From the NCBI RefSeq assembly GCF_000582785.1, contig NZ_HG931173.1:557282-621281 (forward strand): a stretch of 64,000 bases of DNA. Direction: 5' to 3'. This DNA is from Candidatus Blastococcus massiliensis AP3. Lineage in GTDB: Bacteria > Actinomycetota > Actinomycetes > Mycobacteriales > Geodermatophilaceae. Positions 40,706 to 49,704 of the stretch are shown one piece after another; the first letter of the stretch is position 1, and each line of letters starts with the position of its first letter. A model generated the notes under the pieces. The model was not told where the DNA came from. It worked only from the letters and a program-made list of their open reading frames with translations, and ran no database searches. The translations under genes and the position numbers were made by a program.

Positions 40706-41127
40706 GACAGGCCCTCACCGGAGGTGACCCCGACCAGCAGCTGTGCGGTGTGCGCGCGAGTCTGGCTGACCGGGATGCCGAGCATGGGTGTCGAGTCGGT
40801 GACGGTCACGCTGACCTCGACGATGCCGGGACCGGTGATGATCACCGTGCCGGTCGCGCCGGCTTGGTCGAGGTAGGAGCGGGCCGCGGTCGCCGCCAGT
40901 TGCGCGTCGATGCCGCCGCCGGTGGGCACCGGCCCGATGGCAATGCTGGCTGCGCGGGCTGCTTCGGCCGAGTACGTGTCGGCACGGTTGGCGGCCTGGA
41001 TGGCGGTCCCGGCGTCGACAAGCGCGGTGACCAGGACGCCGACGATGAGCACGATGAAGCAGAACAGCACGGCCACCGACCCGCGGTCGTCCCGGAGCCG
41101 GGCGCGGGCGTGCGGGCGGGGTGTCAC
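40702..41127 (-). CDS. TadE/TadG-like pseudopilin
   Basis: 141 residues from GTG 41127. The N-terminal DRGSVAVLFCFIVLIVGVLVTALVD pattern has a processing-type DRGS stretch before a single helix, followed by a small outer domain. This is the TadE/TadG (RCP-like) form of minor pseudopilin. Both ends overlap neighbouring genes by 4 bases. Confidence 0.8.
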   Translation of the reverse strand: MTPRPHARARLRDDRGSVAVLFCFIVLIVGVLVTALVDAGTAIQAANRADTYSAEAARAASIAIGPVPTGGGIDAQLAATAARSYLDQAGATGTVIITGPGIVEVSVTVTDSTPMLGIPVSQTRAHTAQLLVGVTSGEGLS

Positions 41128-41588
41128 GACAAGTCCCGAGCTGGGTCGAGCGGGCTGGTGGCGCTGTCGGTAAGAGTCCGCGAGCCGGGCAAGCCGGCGA
41201 CGCCGACGTCGGACAGGTCGACGGTGCACGACACGGCGACGGTGACCGATGCCGAGGTGCCCGGCGGCGCGGAGAACCCGGAGGTATCGACGCGGACCTG
41301 GACGTCGATGCAGTGCAGGCCCTGGCTGGTCAATGCGGCGGTCGCGGTGTCGGTGGCCATCTGCTGAGCTGCGACGGCCGATCGGGCCAGCGAGGCGTCC
41401 CGCGCCGCTATCCCGGCTACACCGCTGATGCGGTCGCCGGCCAGCGCGATACGAGCGCCGACCACCAACATGGCCACCAAGAGAAGTCCAATCGGCAGCA
41501 GGATCGCCAGCTCCACCGACTCCGAGCCGCGGTCGTCGCGCCACCACCATCGGCGGCGGTTCGTGGCCGGCTGCAGGTCGCGGCTCAT
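41124..41588 (-). CDS. TadE-like pseudopilin
   Basis: 154 residues from ATG 41588. N-terminus with DDRGSESVELAILLPIGLLLVAML: the Glu five residues after the helix start is typical of TadE. A short outer domain carries two Cys (LHCIDVQ and VSCTVDL). Coupled by 4-base overlaps on both sides within the Tad-like operon. Confidence 0.85.
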   Translation of the reverse strand: MSRDLQPATNRRRWWWRDDRGSESVELAILLPIGLLLVAMLVVGARIALAGDRISGVAGIAARDASLARSAVAAQQMATDTATAALTSQGLHCIDVQVRVDTSGFSAPPGTSASVTVAVSCTVDLSDVGVAGLPGSRTLTDSATSPLDPARDLS

Positions 41589-42055
41589 GGCGAGTCCGGG
41601 GTGGTGAAGCGCTCCTTGCCGCGCACCACGATGACGTCGACGGTCGGGGCGAAGCCGGGCAGCGGGATCACGTTGGGCACGCTGGCGGTGACGTGCACCG
41701 AGACCGTGGTGGCGGTGCCGGACTCGGTCACCGAGTAGCCGGTGATCGTGCCGGTACCGAGGCTGTCCAGGTACGTGTCCGCCGCCGCCCGCCCCACTCC
41801 CCCGGCCGCCCCGTGAACGCTGGCGGCGCGGGCTCCGGCGTGCGCCGCGGCGTCGGCCGCTTCCCGGGCGAAGTACCACAACGCAAGCTGCGGGCCGGCC
41901 AACAACAGCGCGACGATGACGGGGAACAGGATCGCGAACTCGACGCTGGATGAGCCCCGCTCGCTTCTGCGGCCGCGGTCTCGGCGGGAACCTGAGCGCG
42001 CCACGGGACCGCGCGGCGAGGACGCCGCACGGTTCGGAGTACGCGCCACGAGCAT
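41585..42055 (-). CDS. TadE-like pseudopilin
   Basis: 156 residues from ATG 42055. RGSSSVEFAILFPVIVALLLAGPQLALWYFAREAAD is the TadE N-terminal pattern with the conserved Glu. The remaining 100 residues form the outer domain. It is the third pseudopilin of the cluster and follows the small pilin gene by 16 bases. Confidence 0.85.
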   Translation of the reverse strand: MLVARTPNRAASSPRGPVARSGSRRDRGRRSERGSSSVEFAILFPVIVALLLAGPQLALWYFAREAADAAAHAGARAASVHGAAGGVGRAAADTYLDSLGTGTITGYSVTESGTATTVSVHVTASVPNVIPLPGFAPTVDVIVVRGKERFTTPDSP

Positions 42056-42071
42056 GGGATGGCTGCCGGTT

Positions 42072-42308
42072 CTACTGGAACAGCGACGTCTTGCTGGCCA
42101 CGAACGCAATGGCCGCTGCGCTGACCGCGCCGCCAAGAGCGATGGCCAGGATCACCATGAACGCCTTCTCCGAGGAGTCCGAACCTCTGTCGTCGGTGAC
42201 GCGTTCGGCCCGCAGCCAAGACAGGACCGACAGGGCCATGACAGGCAGGGCCGTGACGCACTGCGCCACGACGGCCTGAGCACCTCGGCGGATGGTGGGC
42301 TGGAGCAT
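42072..42308 (-). CDS. Flp-like small pilin candidate
   Basis: 78 residues with GGGAGG about 6 bases before the ATG at 42308. A basic leader of about 40 residues precedes DDRGSDSSEKAFMVILAIALGGAVSAAAIAFVA, i.e. a polar stretch with Glu followed by one helix, and only five residues after it. This resembles Flp/TadA-type major pilins, but the Glu-Tyr processing dyad is not there, so the pilin call is tentative. Confidence 0.6.
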   Translation of the reverse strand: MLQPTIRRGAQAVVAQCVTALPVMALSVLSWLRAERVTDDRGSDSSEKAFMVILAIALGGAVSAAAIAFVASKTSLFQ

Positions 42309-42334
42309 GGGAAACCTCCCGGTAGGCGGTGCAG

Positions 42335-43234
42335 TCAGGACGAGATCCCGAACATGCGGAGCATGAAGGGGACGAGCACGAAAAGGGTCAGTCCCGTGAC
42401 CAGCAGGGCCAGCGGACGGGACATCCGCTCACTGACCTGGTTGGCCTCGGTACGGGCGTCGGATAGCTCGGCGTGGCGAAGCGTGCGGGCGCTGGCCAGC
42501 AGGGTGTTGTAGACCGAGGCGCCGTCGGCGGCCACTGCCGCGATGTCGGCGAGGTTGCGCAGCTCGGCGACCTGTAGCTCCTCACCGAGGTCGCGCAGCT
42601 CGCCCCACGGCTTGCGGCCGGACAACGCTGCGCGTCGGATGGCGCGGCGCATCCGAACGAACGGCATGCTTCCCGAGATCTCGGCGGCCTCCTCCAGCGC
42701 CTGCTCCACCGAGCCCCGCGCCCGACGTTCACCGGCCACCAGAGTGAGGAAGGACTCGAGGTTGCTCCGGAACTCCACCCGCGCCTTGTCCGCCGCCTCA
42801 CGGGCCTCGGCCGAGGGCAAGAACCACCCGACGACGGCGATCCCGAGCCCAACCGCGGCGGGCAGGACGAAGGGCACCGGAACGTCGACCAACACGAACA
42901 CCAGGCCGAACAGCGACGGAGTGAGCAAGCCGGCGAGTGCCAGGGTCAGCTTGCGGGCCGCCAGCTCAGCGCGGGTCCAGCCGATAATCGCCAGGTCGGC
43001 GTCCGAGACGCCCAAATGCCCGTCCAGCACCCGCGCCACTGACACGGGCAGCCAGTCCCACCGGTTCTGAATGGACGCCGGCACCGACGGCGCCGTTCGC
43101 ACGGTCGGCTCGGCCGCCAACTGCTCCAGTGCGGCCACCAACGACGGCGGCGCCGGACGCAGGGCACGGACCCCGAGTAAGAGGCCGCCGGCGATCAGCA
43201 TCCCGGCGAGGGTTGCCGTCTGCAGCCCGGTCAC
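42335..43234 (-). CDS. tadC: TadC-like inner membrane platform protein
   Basis: 299 residues from GTG 43234, overlapping the tadB stop. Helices near residues 7-25, 95-130 and 265-290 and the T2SF domain (about 140-260, LESFLTLVAGERRARGSVEQALEEAA) match GspF/TadC. With TadB it forms the membrane platform on which the CpaF ATPase acts. Confidence 0.9.
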   Translation of the reverse strand: MTGLQTATLAGMLIAGGLLLGVRALRPAPPSLVAALEQLAAEPTVRTAPSVPASIQNRWDWLPVSVARVLDGHLGVSDADLAIIGWTRAELAARKLTLALAGLLTPSLFGLVFVLVDVPVPFVLPAAVGLGIAVVGWFLPSAEAREAADKARVEFRSNLESFLTLVAGERRARGSVEQALEEAAEISGSMPFVRMRRAIRRAALSGRKPWGELRDLGEELQVAELRNLADIAAVAADGASVYNTLLASARTLRHAELSDARTEANQVSERMSRPLALLVTGLTLFVLVPFMLRMFGISS

Positions 43235-44097
43235 GGACTCACCGGAGCCGGGGCCGGATCGAAGAGCACCCGCGGGGGCTTGACCGGCTCGGACAACCGG
43301 CGCATCCACCGCAGCGACGTCGCGAAGATCGCCACCACTGCCAGCAGGGCGATCTGCCCGACCGGCGTCGAATAGCCCGACAGGAAGGTCCGGGCGAACA
43401 GCGTCATCCCGACCACCAGCACCAGGGTCACCACGACGATGGTGCGCATGTTCGAACGCGGCTTGGCGCGTTCGGCCTCCACCTCACGGACCATGCGGGA
43501 GCGGTCGTCGAGGTCTGCAGCCAGGGCGGTGAGCACCTCGGCGAGCCCCGGCCCGCCGTTGCGCTCCCGCAGGATGAGCACCATGGCGATCTTCTCGGCG
43601 GCTGGATCGTCGATCTCGCGAGCGAACTGGCGCAGCGCGGTCTCGGTGCCCTGCGGCCCCATCCTGGTCACCAGGTTGGTGACCGCCGGGGCGAGCGGCT
43701 CCGGCACCGAGCTGAGGGAGCGGCGCAGAGCATCGCGCGTCGAGCCGGCGGCGCCAGAGCTGATCAGGTCGGCCAGCCGCCGCGTCCAGTCCGCCAGCGC
43801 CTCGGACGTAGCTATCAGTCGCTTGGCTGCCTGACCGCCGCCGAGCACCTTCGGGATGAATACGACGCCGCCCGCGGCGCCCAGCGCCGCGGCCGGCCAG
43901 CCCGTAACAAGCAGAGTGAGAACGCCGGCGGCCAGCCCACCGAGGAGCAGTGGAGTGGCTCGCCGCCGGGAGGACGAGCGCACCGACGGCGAACGCTCCG
44001 GCAGGAAGGAGACGCCGCGCACCGCCCCGACGACGCCGACCAGGCCGGCCGAGAGCAGCAGCCCGGACAGGGTCAGCAGCAGCGCGCCGGCGGTCAC
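43231..44097 (-). CDS. tadB: TadB-like inner membrane platform protein
   Basis: 288 residues. Two N-terminal helices (about 5-25, 48-82), the T2SF domain (about 90-215, RRLADLISSGAAGSTRDALRRSL) and two C-terminal helices. Overlaps tadC and the ATPase gene by 4 bases each. Confidence 0.9.
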   Translation of the reverse strand: MTAGALLLTLSGLLLSAGLVGVVGAVRGVSFLPERSPSVRSSSRRRATPLLLGGLAAGVLTLLVTGWPAAALGAAGGVVFIPKVLGGGQAAKRLIATSEALADWTRRLADLISSGAAGSTRDALRRSLSSVPEPLAPAVTNLVTRMGPQGTETALRQFAREIDDPAAEKIAMVLILRERNGGPGLAEVLTALAADLDDRSRMVREVEAERAKPRSNMRTIVVVTLVLVVGMTLFARTFLSGYSTPVGQIALLAVVAIFATSLRWMRRLSEPVKPPRVLFDPAPAPVSP

Positions 44098-45578
44098 GAC
44101 GCACGCTCGCGGCGGTGGAAACCTGTGCGCCAGTCCGAAACGCCCGGCTGCAGCCAGTTCAGATCGAAGCCGACCGCGGTCAGCCGCTCGGCCAGCGACT
44201 CGCTGAGCATCCCCGGCCCCGTGGCCTGCGCGCGCCCGTCCTCGGCGCGCGGCGCAAAGATCGGCTTGAGGTCGGGCCGACCGGAGTCGCCGATCGGGCC
44301 GAGTTCGTATATGCCCGAGACATACCGGGCGTAGTCACGGTCGCGATGCACGTGCACGACCAGGTTCAGGGCGGCCAGCGAGCGCAGCACCAGCTCCGGG
44401 GACGGGGCCGGATGCGCCTTCAGCGCGTTGATCAGCACCTTGTCGAACACACCGGCGGCCGACGGCGAATGGATCGTGCACATGACCGACGAGATGCCGC
44501 TGGTCGCTGCCTCCAGCAGATAGGTGACATAGGCGCCGCGGACCTCGCCCACGAGCACCCAGGTCGGGGACGCGCGCAGCGCCAGGTGCAGCGCATCCCC
44601 CATGTCGAACCCGCCTCTGCCTTCGGCGTTGGGCAGCCGGGACTCGAACGGTCGGCACACCGCGTGCCGCCTGACCAGCTGCCGGCGCTCGGGATCCCAC
44701 CGAGGCAGGTGCAGACCCAGCTCCCGCTCGTCCTCCACGGTGATGACCACGTTGTTCCACGGGATCGCGTTGCCCAGCGCACGCAGCAGCGTTGTCTTGC
44801 CGACCCCCGGCGCTCCGCTGACCAGCGGCGATGCGCCGGCAAGGATCGAGGCATGCAAGAAGGCTCGGACCGGTGAGTCGACCATGTCCATACCGTGCAG
44901 GTCGTCGAGGCTCGGATCACTGAACCGGTGCACCCGGATCACCCCGGCCGGGCGCGGCAGCACGTCCATCGCCGCCTGCAGTCGGGCGCCCAGCTCGGTC
45001 ACGCCGTTCAGCCGCACGTTCAGAATGGGGTTGGCCGAAGAGAACTCACGGCTGGTCTGCCCGTCGTCCGACCGGGAACCGATCGACCGCAGCAGCTGCT
45101 CGAGCTCCTCGTCGCTGGAGGCGATCGCCGGCCCGGGCACCAGTTGGCCACTGGCCATCCGCAGCATCGTCGGCTCGCAGCCCTCGAAGTGGATGTCCTC
45201 CACGTCGTCCATGGCCATGAGGGGAGCCAGCCGCCCCAGCCCGTCCAGCTCGGCCAGCACGGCCGCAAAGATCGTGTCCTCGGTGGTCACCGTCGGCGCC
45301 GGACGGCCACGGTTGGCCTCGTGCAGCAGCCACTGGTCGTACTCGTCCCGGATCAACTTCCGCGTCAGCTCTCGCCGCGGTCCCGGGGCGTAGTTCCTGT
45401 CCTCCACCGTCAACCGGGTCGACACCCGGTCACGCAGTTCCACGACGACGCGGTACTCCGTGCTGTTCAGCTCCCCGGTTTCGTTGGGCGGAGCGTCGAC
45501 CGGCCCGGCCGCCGGCCGCAGCACGTCACGGCCGGGCGGGACTTCCCACTGCGGTGACGCGGTGTCCGCGCTGCTCAT
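44094..45578 (-). CDS. cpaF: CpaF/TadA-type secretion ATPase
   Basis: 494 residues. Walker A in SGAPGVGKTTLLRAL (about residue 255), Asp box VITVEDERELGL, Walker B region WVLVGEVRGAYV and His box MCTIHSPSA are all intact. This type II/IV secretion ATPase would drive the Tad-like apparatus. It lies between tadB and a degenerate MinD-like gene, the usual CpaE-CpaF order. Confidence 0.93.
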   Translation of the reverse strand: MSSADTASPQWEVPPGRDVLRPAAGPVDAPPNETGELNSTEYRVVVELRDRVSTRLTVEDRNYAPGPRRELTRKLIRDEYDQWLLHEANRGRPAPTVTTEDTIFAAVLAELDGLGRLAPLMAMDDVEDIHFEGCEPTMLRMASGQLVPGPAIASSDEELEQLLRSIGSRSDDGQTSREFSSANPILNVRLNGVTELGARLQAAMDVLPRPAGVIRVHRFSDPSLDDLHGMDMVDSPVRAFLHASILAGASPLVSGAPGVGKTTLLRALGNAIPWNNVVITVEDERELGLHLPRWDPERRQLVRRHAVCRPFESRLPNAEGRGGFDMGDALHLALRASPTWVLVGEVRGAYVTYLLEAATSGISSVMCTIHSPSAAGVFDKVLINALKAHPAPSPELVLRSLAALNLVVHVHRDRDYARYVSGIYELGPIGDSGRPDLKPIFAPRAEDGRAQATGPGMLSESLAERLTAVGFDLNWLQPGVSDWRTGFHRRERAS

Positions 45579-46357
45579 CCGGCCACCGCCTCGGCGACAC
45601 GAGACGCCTCCACCGGACTGGTCAGCGTCTGGCCCAGGGAAGACGCCGCGCGCAGCAGCGCGGACCGTCGCAGCGTCTTCGGACTGACGGTCGCGCCGTC
45701 GGAGAGCGCCTGCGCTGTAGTCCGGTCATAGGGCAACGTGCCCGCCAGCGGCAGGTCCAACGCCTTGGCAACTTCGCCGGCGGAGTACGGACCATCCCCG
45801 ACCACGAGTGCGGAGACCTTCGCCAGGTCGCCGAGTTCGTGGCGCAGTCGTTGCGTCGCATCCTGCGCCGCGTGCACCGACCGCACGCTGGGCCGCACCG
45901 CCAGCAGCACCCGATCGGCGGCCCGCAGCACCGGCCAGCATCCGCGGTCGGTCACCAGTCGTCCGGCGTCGACCAAGGCGTCCCGCCCGATCGACGCACT
46001 CGACGTGTGCAGGGCCGACGCCAGCCGCTCCCATGCCTCGGCGGTGAACGAGGTGCCCTGCGCGGCGGTCGTCACTCCCGGAACCAGCCACACCTGCGGC
46101 TGCTCGGGGACCTCCACCGCATGCTCGACGAGCATCGTGGCGGCCTGCCTCGCCGGGACACCCCGCCGGGCCGCCGTCGACCATGACAGCAGTCCCCGGT
46201 CGACGCTGACCCGGCCGGCCAGCAACCCCGGCGCCATGTCCCCGCCGGCCGGGTCACAGTCGGCCACCAGCAATGGCCCGGGCCACGCCAGGGCCAACGC
46301 CCAGGTCGAGGTGGTCACCCCAGGCGCGGCCTTTCCCGAGGTCACGACGGTGAGCAT
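45575..46357 (-). CDS. CpaE/MinD-like protein with degenerate P-loop
   Basis: 260 residues. It begins MLTVVTSGKAAPGVTTSTWALALAW: the first lysine of the deviant Walker A is kept but the GK(T/S) lysine is replaced by a threonine-rich turn. Switch-like DCDPAGGDMAPG is well kept. In Tad systems CpaE localises the machine. Overlaps the ATPase gene by 4 bases. Confidence 0.8.
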   Translation of the reverse strand: MLTVVTSGKAAPGVTTSTWALALAWPGPLLVADCDPAGGDMAPGLLAGRVSVDRGLLSWSTAARRGVPARQAATMLVEHAVEVPEQPQVWLVPGVTTAAQGTSFTAEAWERLASALHTSSASIGRDALVDAGRLVTDRGCWPVLRAADRVLLAVRPSVRSVHAAQDATQRLRHELGDLAKVSALVVGDGPYSAGEVAKALDLPLAGTLPYDRTTAQALSDGATVSPKTLRRSALLRAASSLGQTLTSPVEASRVAEAVAG

Positions 46358-46361
46358 CGGT

Positions 46362-47096
46362 TCACCGCCCCGCCGGCAGCACGATCAACGCCAGGTTGCC
46401 GGTCGATGCGAGTTCGGCCACCCGCACGCCGTCGTCCGCGCTGACTCGCACGTCGACCACCGTCACTTGTGTGGCCTGGTTCAGCGGACCGACCTCGGCG
46501 ACCGTCGCGTCGACCTGCTGATCGCGGGCACCGTCCGTGTCCGCAGCCGGGGTACCGCTGCCGATGGTCGAGCCGGTGCTGCCGGGCGTCGCCACGATCA
46601 GTACCTGCTGGCCTGGGCTCAGCCCGCCGGCCGGAAACTGCCCTTCCTTCAATGGCAGGGCTACCAACATCTCCCCCGCCGTGAACCCGCTGTCCGGGCC
46701 GACCTGCGCGCCGGTCAACAGCTCTCCCCGGCTCAGTGGGACCTGGGCGACCATCCCAACGATCTGGGACCGCTGCGACGCAGGGATCGGCGACAGGTTG
46801 GGATCCGACGTCACGTTCGCGACCGCCAGGTCCTCCGTGGTGATCGTCGAGCCAAGGGGCACGTCATGGGCGACCGCCAGCACCTCCGTGCGCGCGGTCA
46901 GCATTTGACCAGCGGCGAGAGCCAGCAGCCCCCCGAGCAGCACAAGCAGCACGCTCAGAACCAGCGACTTGCGGCTGGTCCGTCGTCGCGCCGCGGCGCT
47001 ACGCACCGGAGGAGCCGGCGGCGGCGCGACCTCTGGCGCCGGAGCCGGATAACGCCCGGCCGCCGACGACGCCATCCCGTCGACCCGCGTCGTCAC
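46362..47096 (-). CDS. SAF-domain protein (CpaB/RcpC-like)
   Basis: 244 residues from GTG 47096. A Pro-rich cytoplasmic start, one helix (about 43-65), then a SAF domain (VLAVAHDVPLGSTITTEDLAVANV) and a beta-rich C-terminus. CpaB/RcpC proteins carry this layout and occur in Tad clusters. Confidence 0.85.
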   Translation of the reverse strand: MTTRVDGMASSAAGRYPAPAPEVAPPPAPPVRSAAARRRTSRKSLVLSVLLVLLGGLLALAAGQMLTARTEVLAVAHDVPLGSTITTEDLAVANVTSDPNLSPIPASQRSQIVGMVAQVPLSRGELLTGAQVGPDSGFTAGEMLVALPLKEGQFPAGGLSPGQQVLIVATPGSTGSTIGSGTPAADTDGARDQQVDATVAEVGPLNQATQVTVVDVRVSADDGVRVAELASTGNLALIVLPAGR

Positions 47097-48058
47097 CTGA
47101 TCACCACCGACTGCACCTCCGCCACTGCGAACGCCGCGTTCGCGGTCGTCGTCAGATCCGGCAGCGTCCCGGTGGCCCCGGTCGACGAGGTCCAGGTGAC
47201 CGACCACTGGATTCCGTACGTCGCCATCACCCGCCCATCGGGCTGGTGGATCGACGAGTGCGGGTACCGGTAGTCGCAGCCAGCCGGCGACGGGGTCCAC
47301 ACCCCGTTGCCCGGCCGCCAGGCCACGCCAGGACCGGGGCACGACACCGCGGCGGCCCCATCGCCCGGCGTGAAGGACAGCGCCGCCGGAGTCACGCTCA
47401 CTTCCGCCCACACGCCTCCTGCGTCGGCACGCGCGGTCAGCGCCCGGAACGACCCCGGGTCCGTCCAGAACCAGGTGTAGGCGTTGACGACCGTGAACGG
47501 CTGCCCGTCCTGCAGCGTCCCAGCCGGATACCGGCCCGTTGTCGGTGACGGCACCGTCAGTGTGCTGAGCGCCTGCTGCGCGAGCTGCGCTGGATCGATC
47601 ACGGGCGGAGCCGCTGGCGGGGTCGCCGACCAGAAGCTGAAGCCGTTGGTACCGGGGAACGCCCCACCGCCGGTATAGGAAAGGCAGCTGTAGATGGCAC
47701 CATCCGTGCGACCGCCCCAGATGGGCGAGTCCTTCGGAGGCTGATGCGTCATCGCCTCCACGTAGCACTGCATGTCCTGTGCCCACCATGCTTGGCCGTC
47801 CTGGCATGGAATGACGGTGCCGGAGGGGCTGACAGTGCAGACAGCCGGCGAGGTACCGCCACCGGCGGCGGGAGTTGTTGCGCCCGGTGGGGCCGCCGTC
47901 CCACCGTCATCCTCGGCCGTCTCGACTTCGACCACACAGATGCCGTGTGAGTCGTACTGCTGGCAGGTCGCCGGATCAGCGACAGCAGCCGGCGAGAGGA
48001 CCAGCGAGGCGCCGACGCACAGCAGCGCACCCGCCAAGGCAAGAGCTACTCGTCGCAT
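47093..48058 (-). CDS. Secreted protein of the Tad-like cluster
   Basis: 321 residues from ATG 48058. Signal peptide to about residue 28 (ending AAVADPATC), then a Cys-containing acidic linker and a domain with several Trp and Cys (GQAWWAQDMQCYVEA, YTWFWTDPGS, VSCPGPGVAWRPG). I do not recognise the family. The position between a lipoprotein and the SAF gene suggests an extracellular part of the same apparatus. Frame extended upstream of 48058 overlaps the lipoprotein gene and is rejected. Confidence 0.75.
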   Translation of the reverse strand: MRRVALALAGALLCVGASLVLSPAAVADPATCQQYDSHGICVVEVETAEDDGGTAAPPGATTPAAGGGTSPAVCTVSPSGTVIPCQDGQAWWAQDMQCYVEAMTHQPPKDSPIWGGRTDGAIYSCLSYTGGGAFPGTNGFSFWSATPPAAPPVIDPAQLAQQALSTLTVPSPTTGRYPAGTLQDGQPFTVVNAYTWFWTDPGSFRALTARADAGGVWAEVSVTPAALSFTPGDGAAAVSCPGPGVAWRPGNGVWTPSPAGCDYRYPHSSIHQPDGRVMATYGIQWSVTWTSSTGATGTLPDLTTTANAAFAVAEVQSVVIR

Positions 48059-48663
48059 GACTGCGCCTGCCGGTTCGGAGCCTCGCTGACCCGCCACGAC
48101 GACGTGTCCGGATAGTTCGGGTTCACCACGGTGAGTTGCTGGATGAGGTATCTCGGACGACCTGACGGCACGATTGACGACCCGGAGGCATCGATCGCGT
48201 CCACCTCGCCCACGTCGACGCAGGCGGTGACGACGACGGTCGGCAATACGGGTGACGGCGAAGCAGCGGGACTGTTCGAGAGGTCGGTGCTGGCGGCAGA
48301 CGCGGTCACCAGCTGCGACCGGCCGGTCTGCCGGTAGCCCTGAGAACGGAACTTGCCGATCGCTGTGGCCTGGGCTGTGGCTTCCGGAGCCACAGCGACC
48401 TGGTGGATCCCGTCGAGCGGGAGCGACGGGTCGAGGTACAGGTCGTCGATGGTCTCCAGGTAGTCCGGAACGAGCGCGATCGCCAGTGCCTGCGCTTCCT
48501 CGACGGGGCCTGGAGTGGGCGGTGAGGGGCTCGGCGTCTGGGAAGGCGCTGTCCCAGACGTCGGCGAACTCGACGAGCCAGGGTCGGACGACGACGAACA
48601 ACCCGAGGCCGTCAGCGCCAGGAGCACCGCGGCTGCCCCCGCCGCCGTCCGTATCACCGTCAC
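48046..48663 (-). CDS. Lipoprotein, first gene of the Tad-like operon
   Basis: 205 residues with GGGAGGTGATC, a near-perfect anti-16S match, before the GTG at 48663. Lipobox ALTASGC with Cys near 22, then a Ser/Pro-rich spacer and a domain from about residue 55 that might be NTF2-like (two-strand YLIQQLTVVN and the C-terminal VSEAPN). The strong ribosome site marks it as the head of the leftward operon. Confidence 0.75.
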   Translation of the reverse strand: MTVIRTAAGAAAVLLALTASGCSSSSDPGSSSSPTSGTAPSQTPSPSPPTPGPVEEAQALAIALVPDYLETIDDLYLDPSLPLDGIHQVAVAPEATAQATAIGKFRSQGYRQTGRSQLVTASAASTDLSNSPAASPSPVLPTVVVTACVDVGEVDAIDASGSSIVPSGRPRYLIQQLTVVNPNYPDTSSWRVSEAPNRQAQSCDE

Positions 48664-48919
48664 GCCTGATCACCTCCCAGCACGTCACCGTCCGTCGACC
48701 GAGGTTGCCCTCCCGGCCGAGCGGACGTGTGACCGTCGTCTCGTTCCCACCCTTTCGGGTGACAGGTTGTCCCTGAGTCCGTCACTCGTCCTCCGCGTCT
48801 GGATGTATCGCGTGGTCCTGACACGCTCCCGCACCGGAAGCTGGGATGGCGCAGATATCCACAGGGCTGCGCAGCGAAGGGCAAACAGACCCCTGGAGCT
48901 CGAGGGTGGCCGCCAGCGG

Positions 48920-49558
48920 ATGAACGGCACGTGGATGGCGGCGTCGGCGGCGGCAGCGTTGATCGGCGCCGCAACCACCCCCTGGCTTGCTTCTCGTGGG
49001 CTTGCGCAGCTCGCGCGGCTCGACGCTGCCCGTCCGGGCCTGGCGCTGGCCAGCGCCGTCGCCGGCGGTGGGGCGGGAGCCGCTGCGATCGTGGCGTCTC
49101 ACCGTGCGGGGACGTGGTGGCTCGTGCCTGCCCTGATGGTCTGGGGATGCGCCCTGGTCGCCGCGGCCTCCTGCGATGCGGTCACCCAACGCATCCCGAC
49201 ACCACTCGTCCGCCAGGCCGCCGTCGGCACCGGCGTGCTGCTGACCGTCGGTCTCGCCGTGCACGGTGACTGGCGCGGTCTGCTGCTCAGCGGCGTCGCT
49301 GCTGCGGCGGCGGGTGCCGTCCTGCTGGTGTGCTGGCGGTTTGCGGGAGCGGGCTTCGGTGACGTCCGACTGGCGACCCTCGGTGGGCTAGGCCTTGGAC
49401 ACGCCACGCATCACGGCTTGTTGTTCGCGCTCGTCGCGTTCACCGTGATCACCTCGACGCAAGCCGTGATCACGTTGATGCGTGGCGGGGACCGCCAGAG
49501 CACCTTTCCCTACGGCCCTGCCCTCACGGTGGGCTTCCTGCTCGCGGCCACCTTCTGA
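48920..49558 (+). CDS. Prepilin peptidase (A24-like)
   Basis: 212 residues from ATG 48920. Six or so helices; catalytic aspartates in AASCDAVTQRIP and in GAGFGDVRLATLGG (GxGD). It lacks the N-terminal methylase half, as in TadV/CpaA. It would process the Tad-like pilins and lies divergent from their operon. Confidence 0.9.
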   Translation: MNGTWMAASAAAALIGAATTPWLASRGLAQLARLDAARPGLALASAVAGGGAGAAAIVASHRAGTWWLVPALMVWGCALVAAASCDAVTQRIPTPLVRQAAVGTGVLLTVGLAVHGDWRGLLLSGVAAAAAGAVLLVCWRFAGAGFGDVRLATLGGLGLGHATHHGLLFALVAFTVITSTQAVITLMRGGDRQSTFPYGPALTVGFLLAATF

Positions 49559-49704
49559 CGGTGACGTCCATCCGGGACCGGGGCAGCGGGTTCCCTCAAC
49601 GTCTATGGCACGGCGGCAGGGCGCCGATCCCCACAGGGCGATCCCATCGCGGATTCCACAGGGCGCAGCGGCGAAGGACCGAGCCTGGCCACGCTGCTCC
49701 GGTG

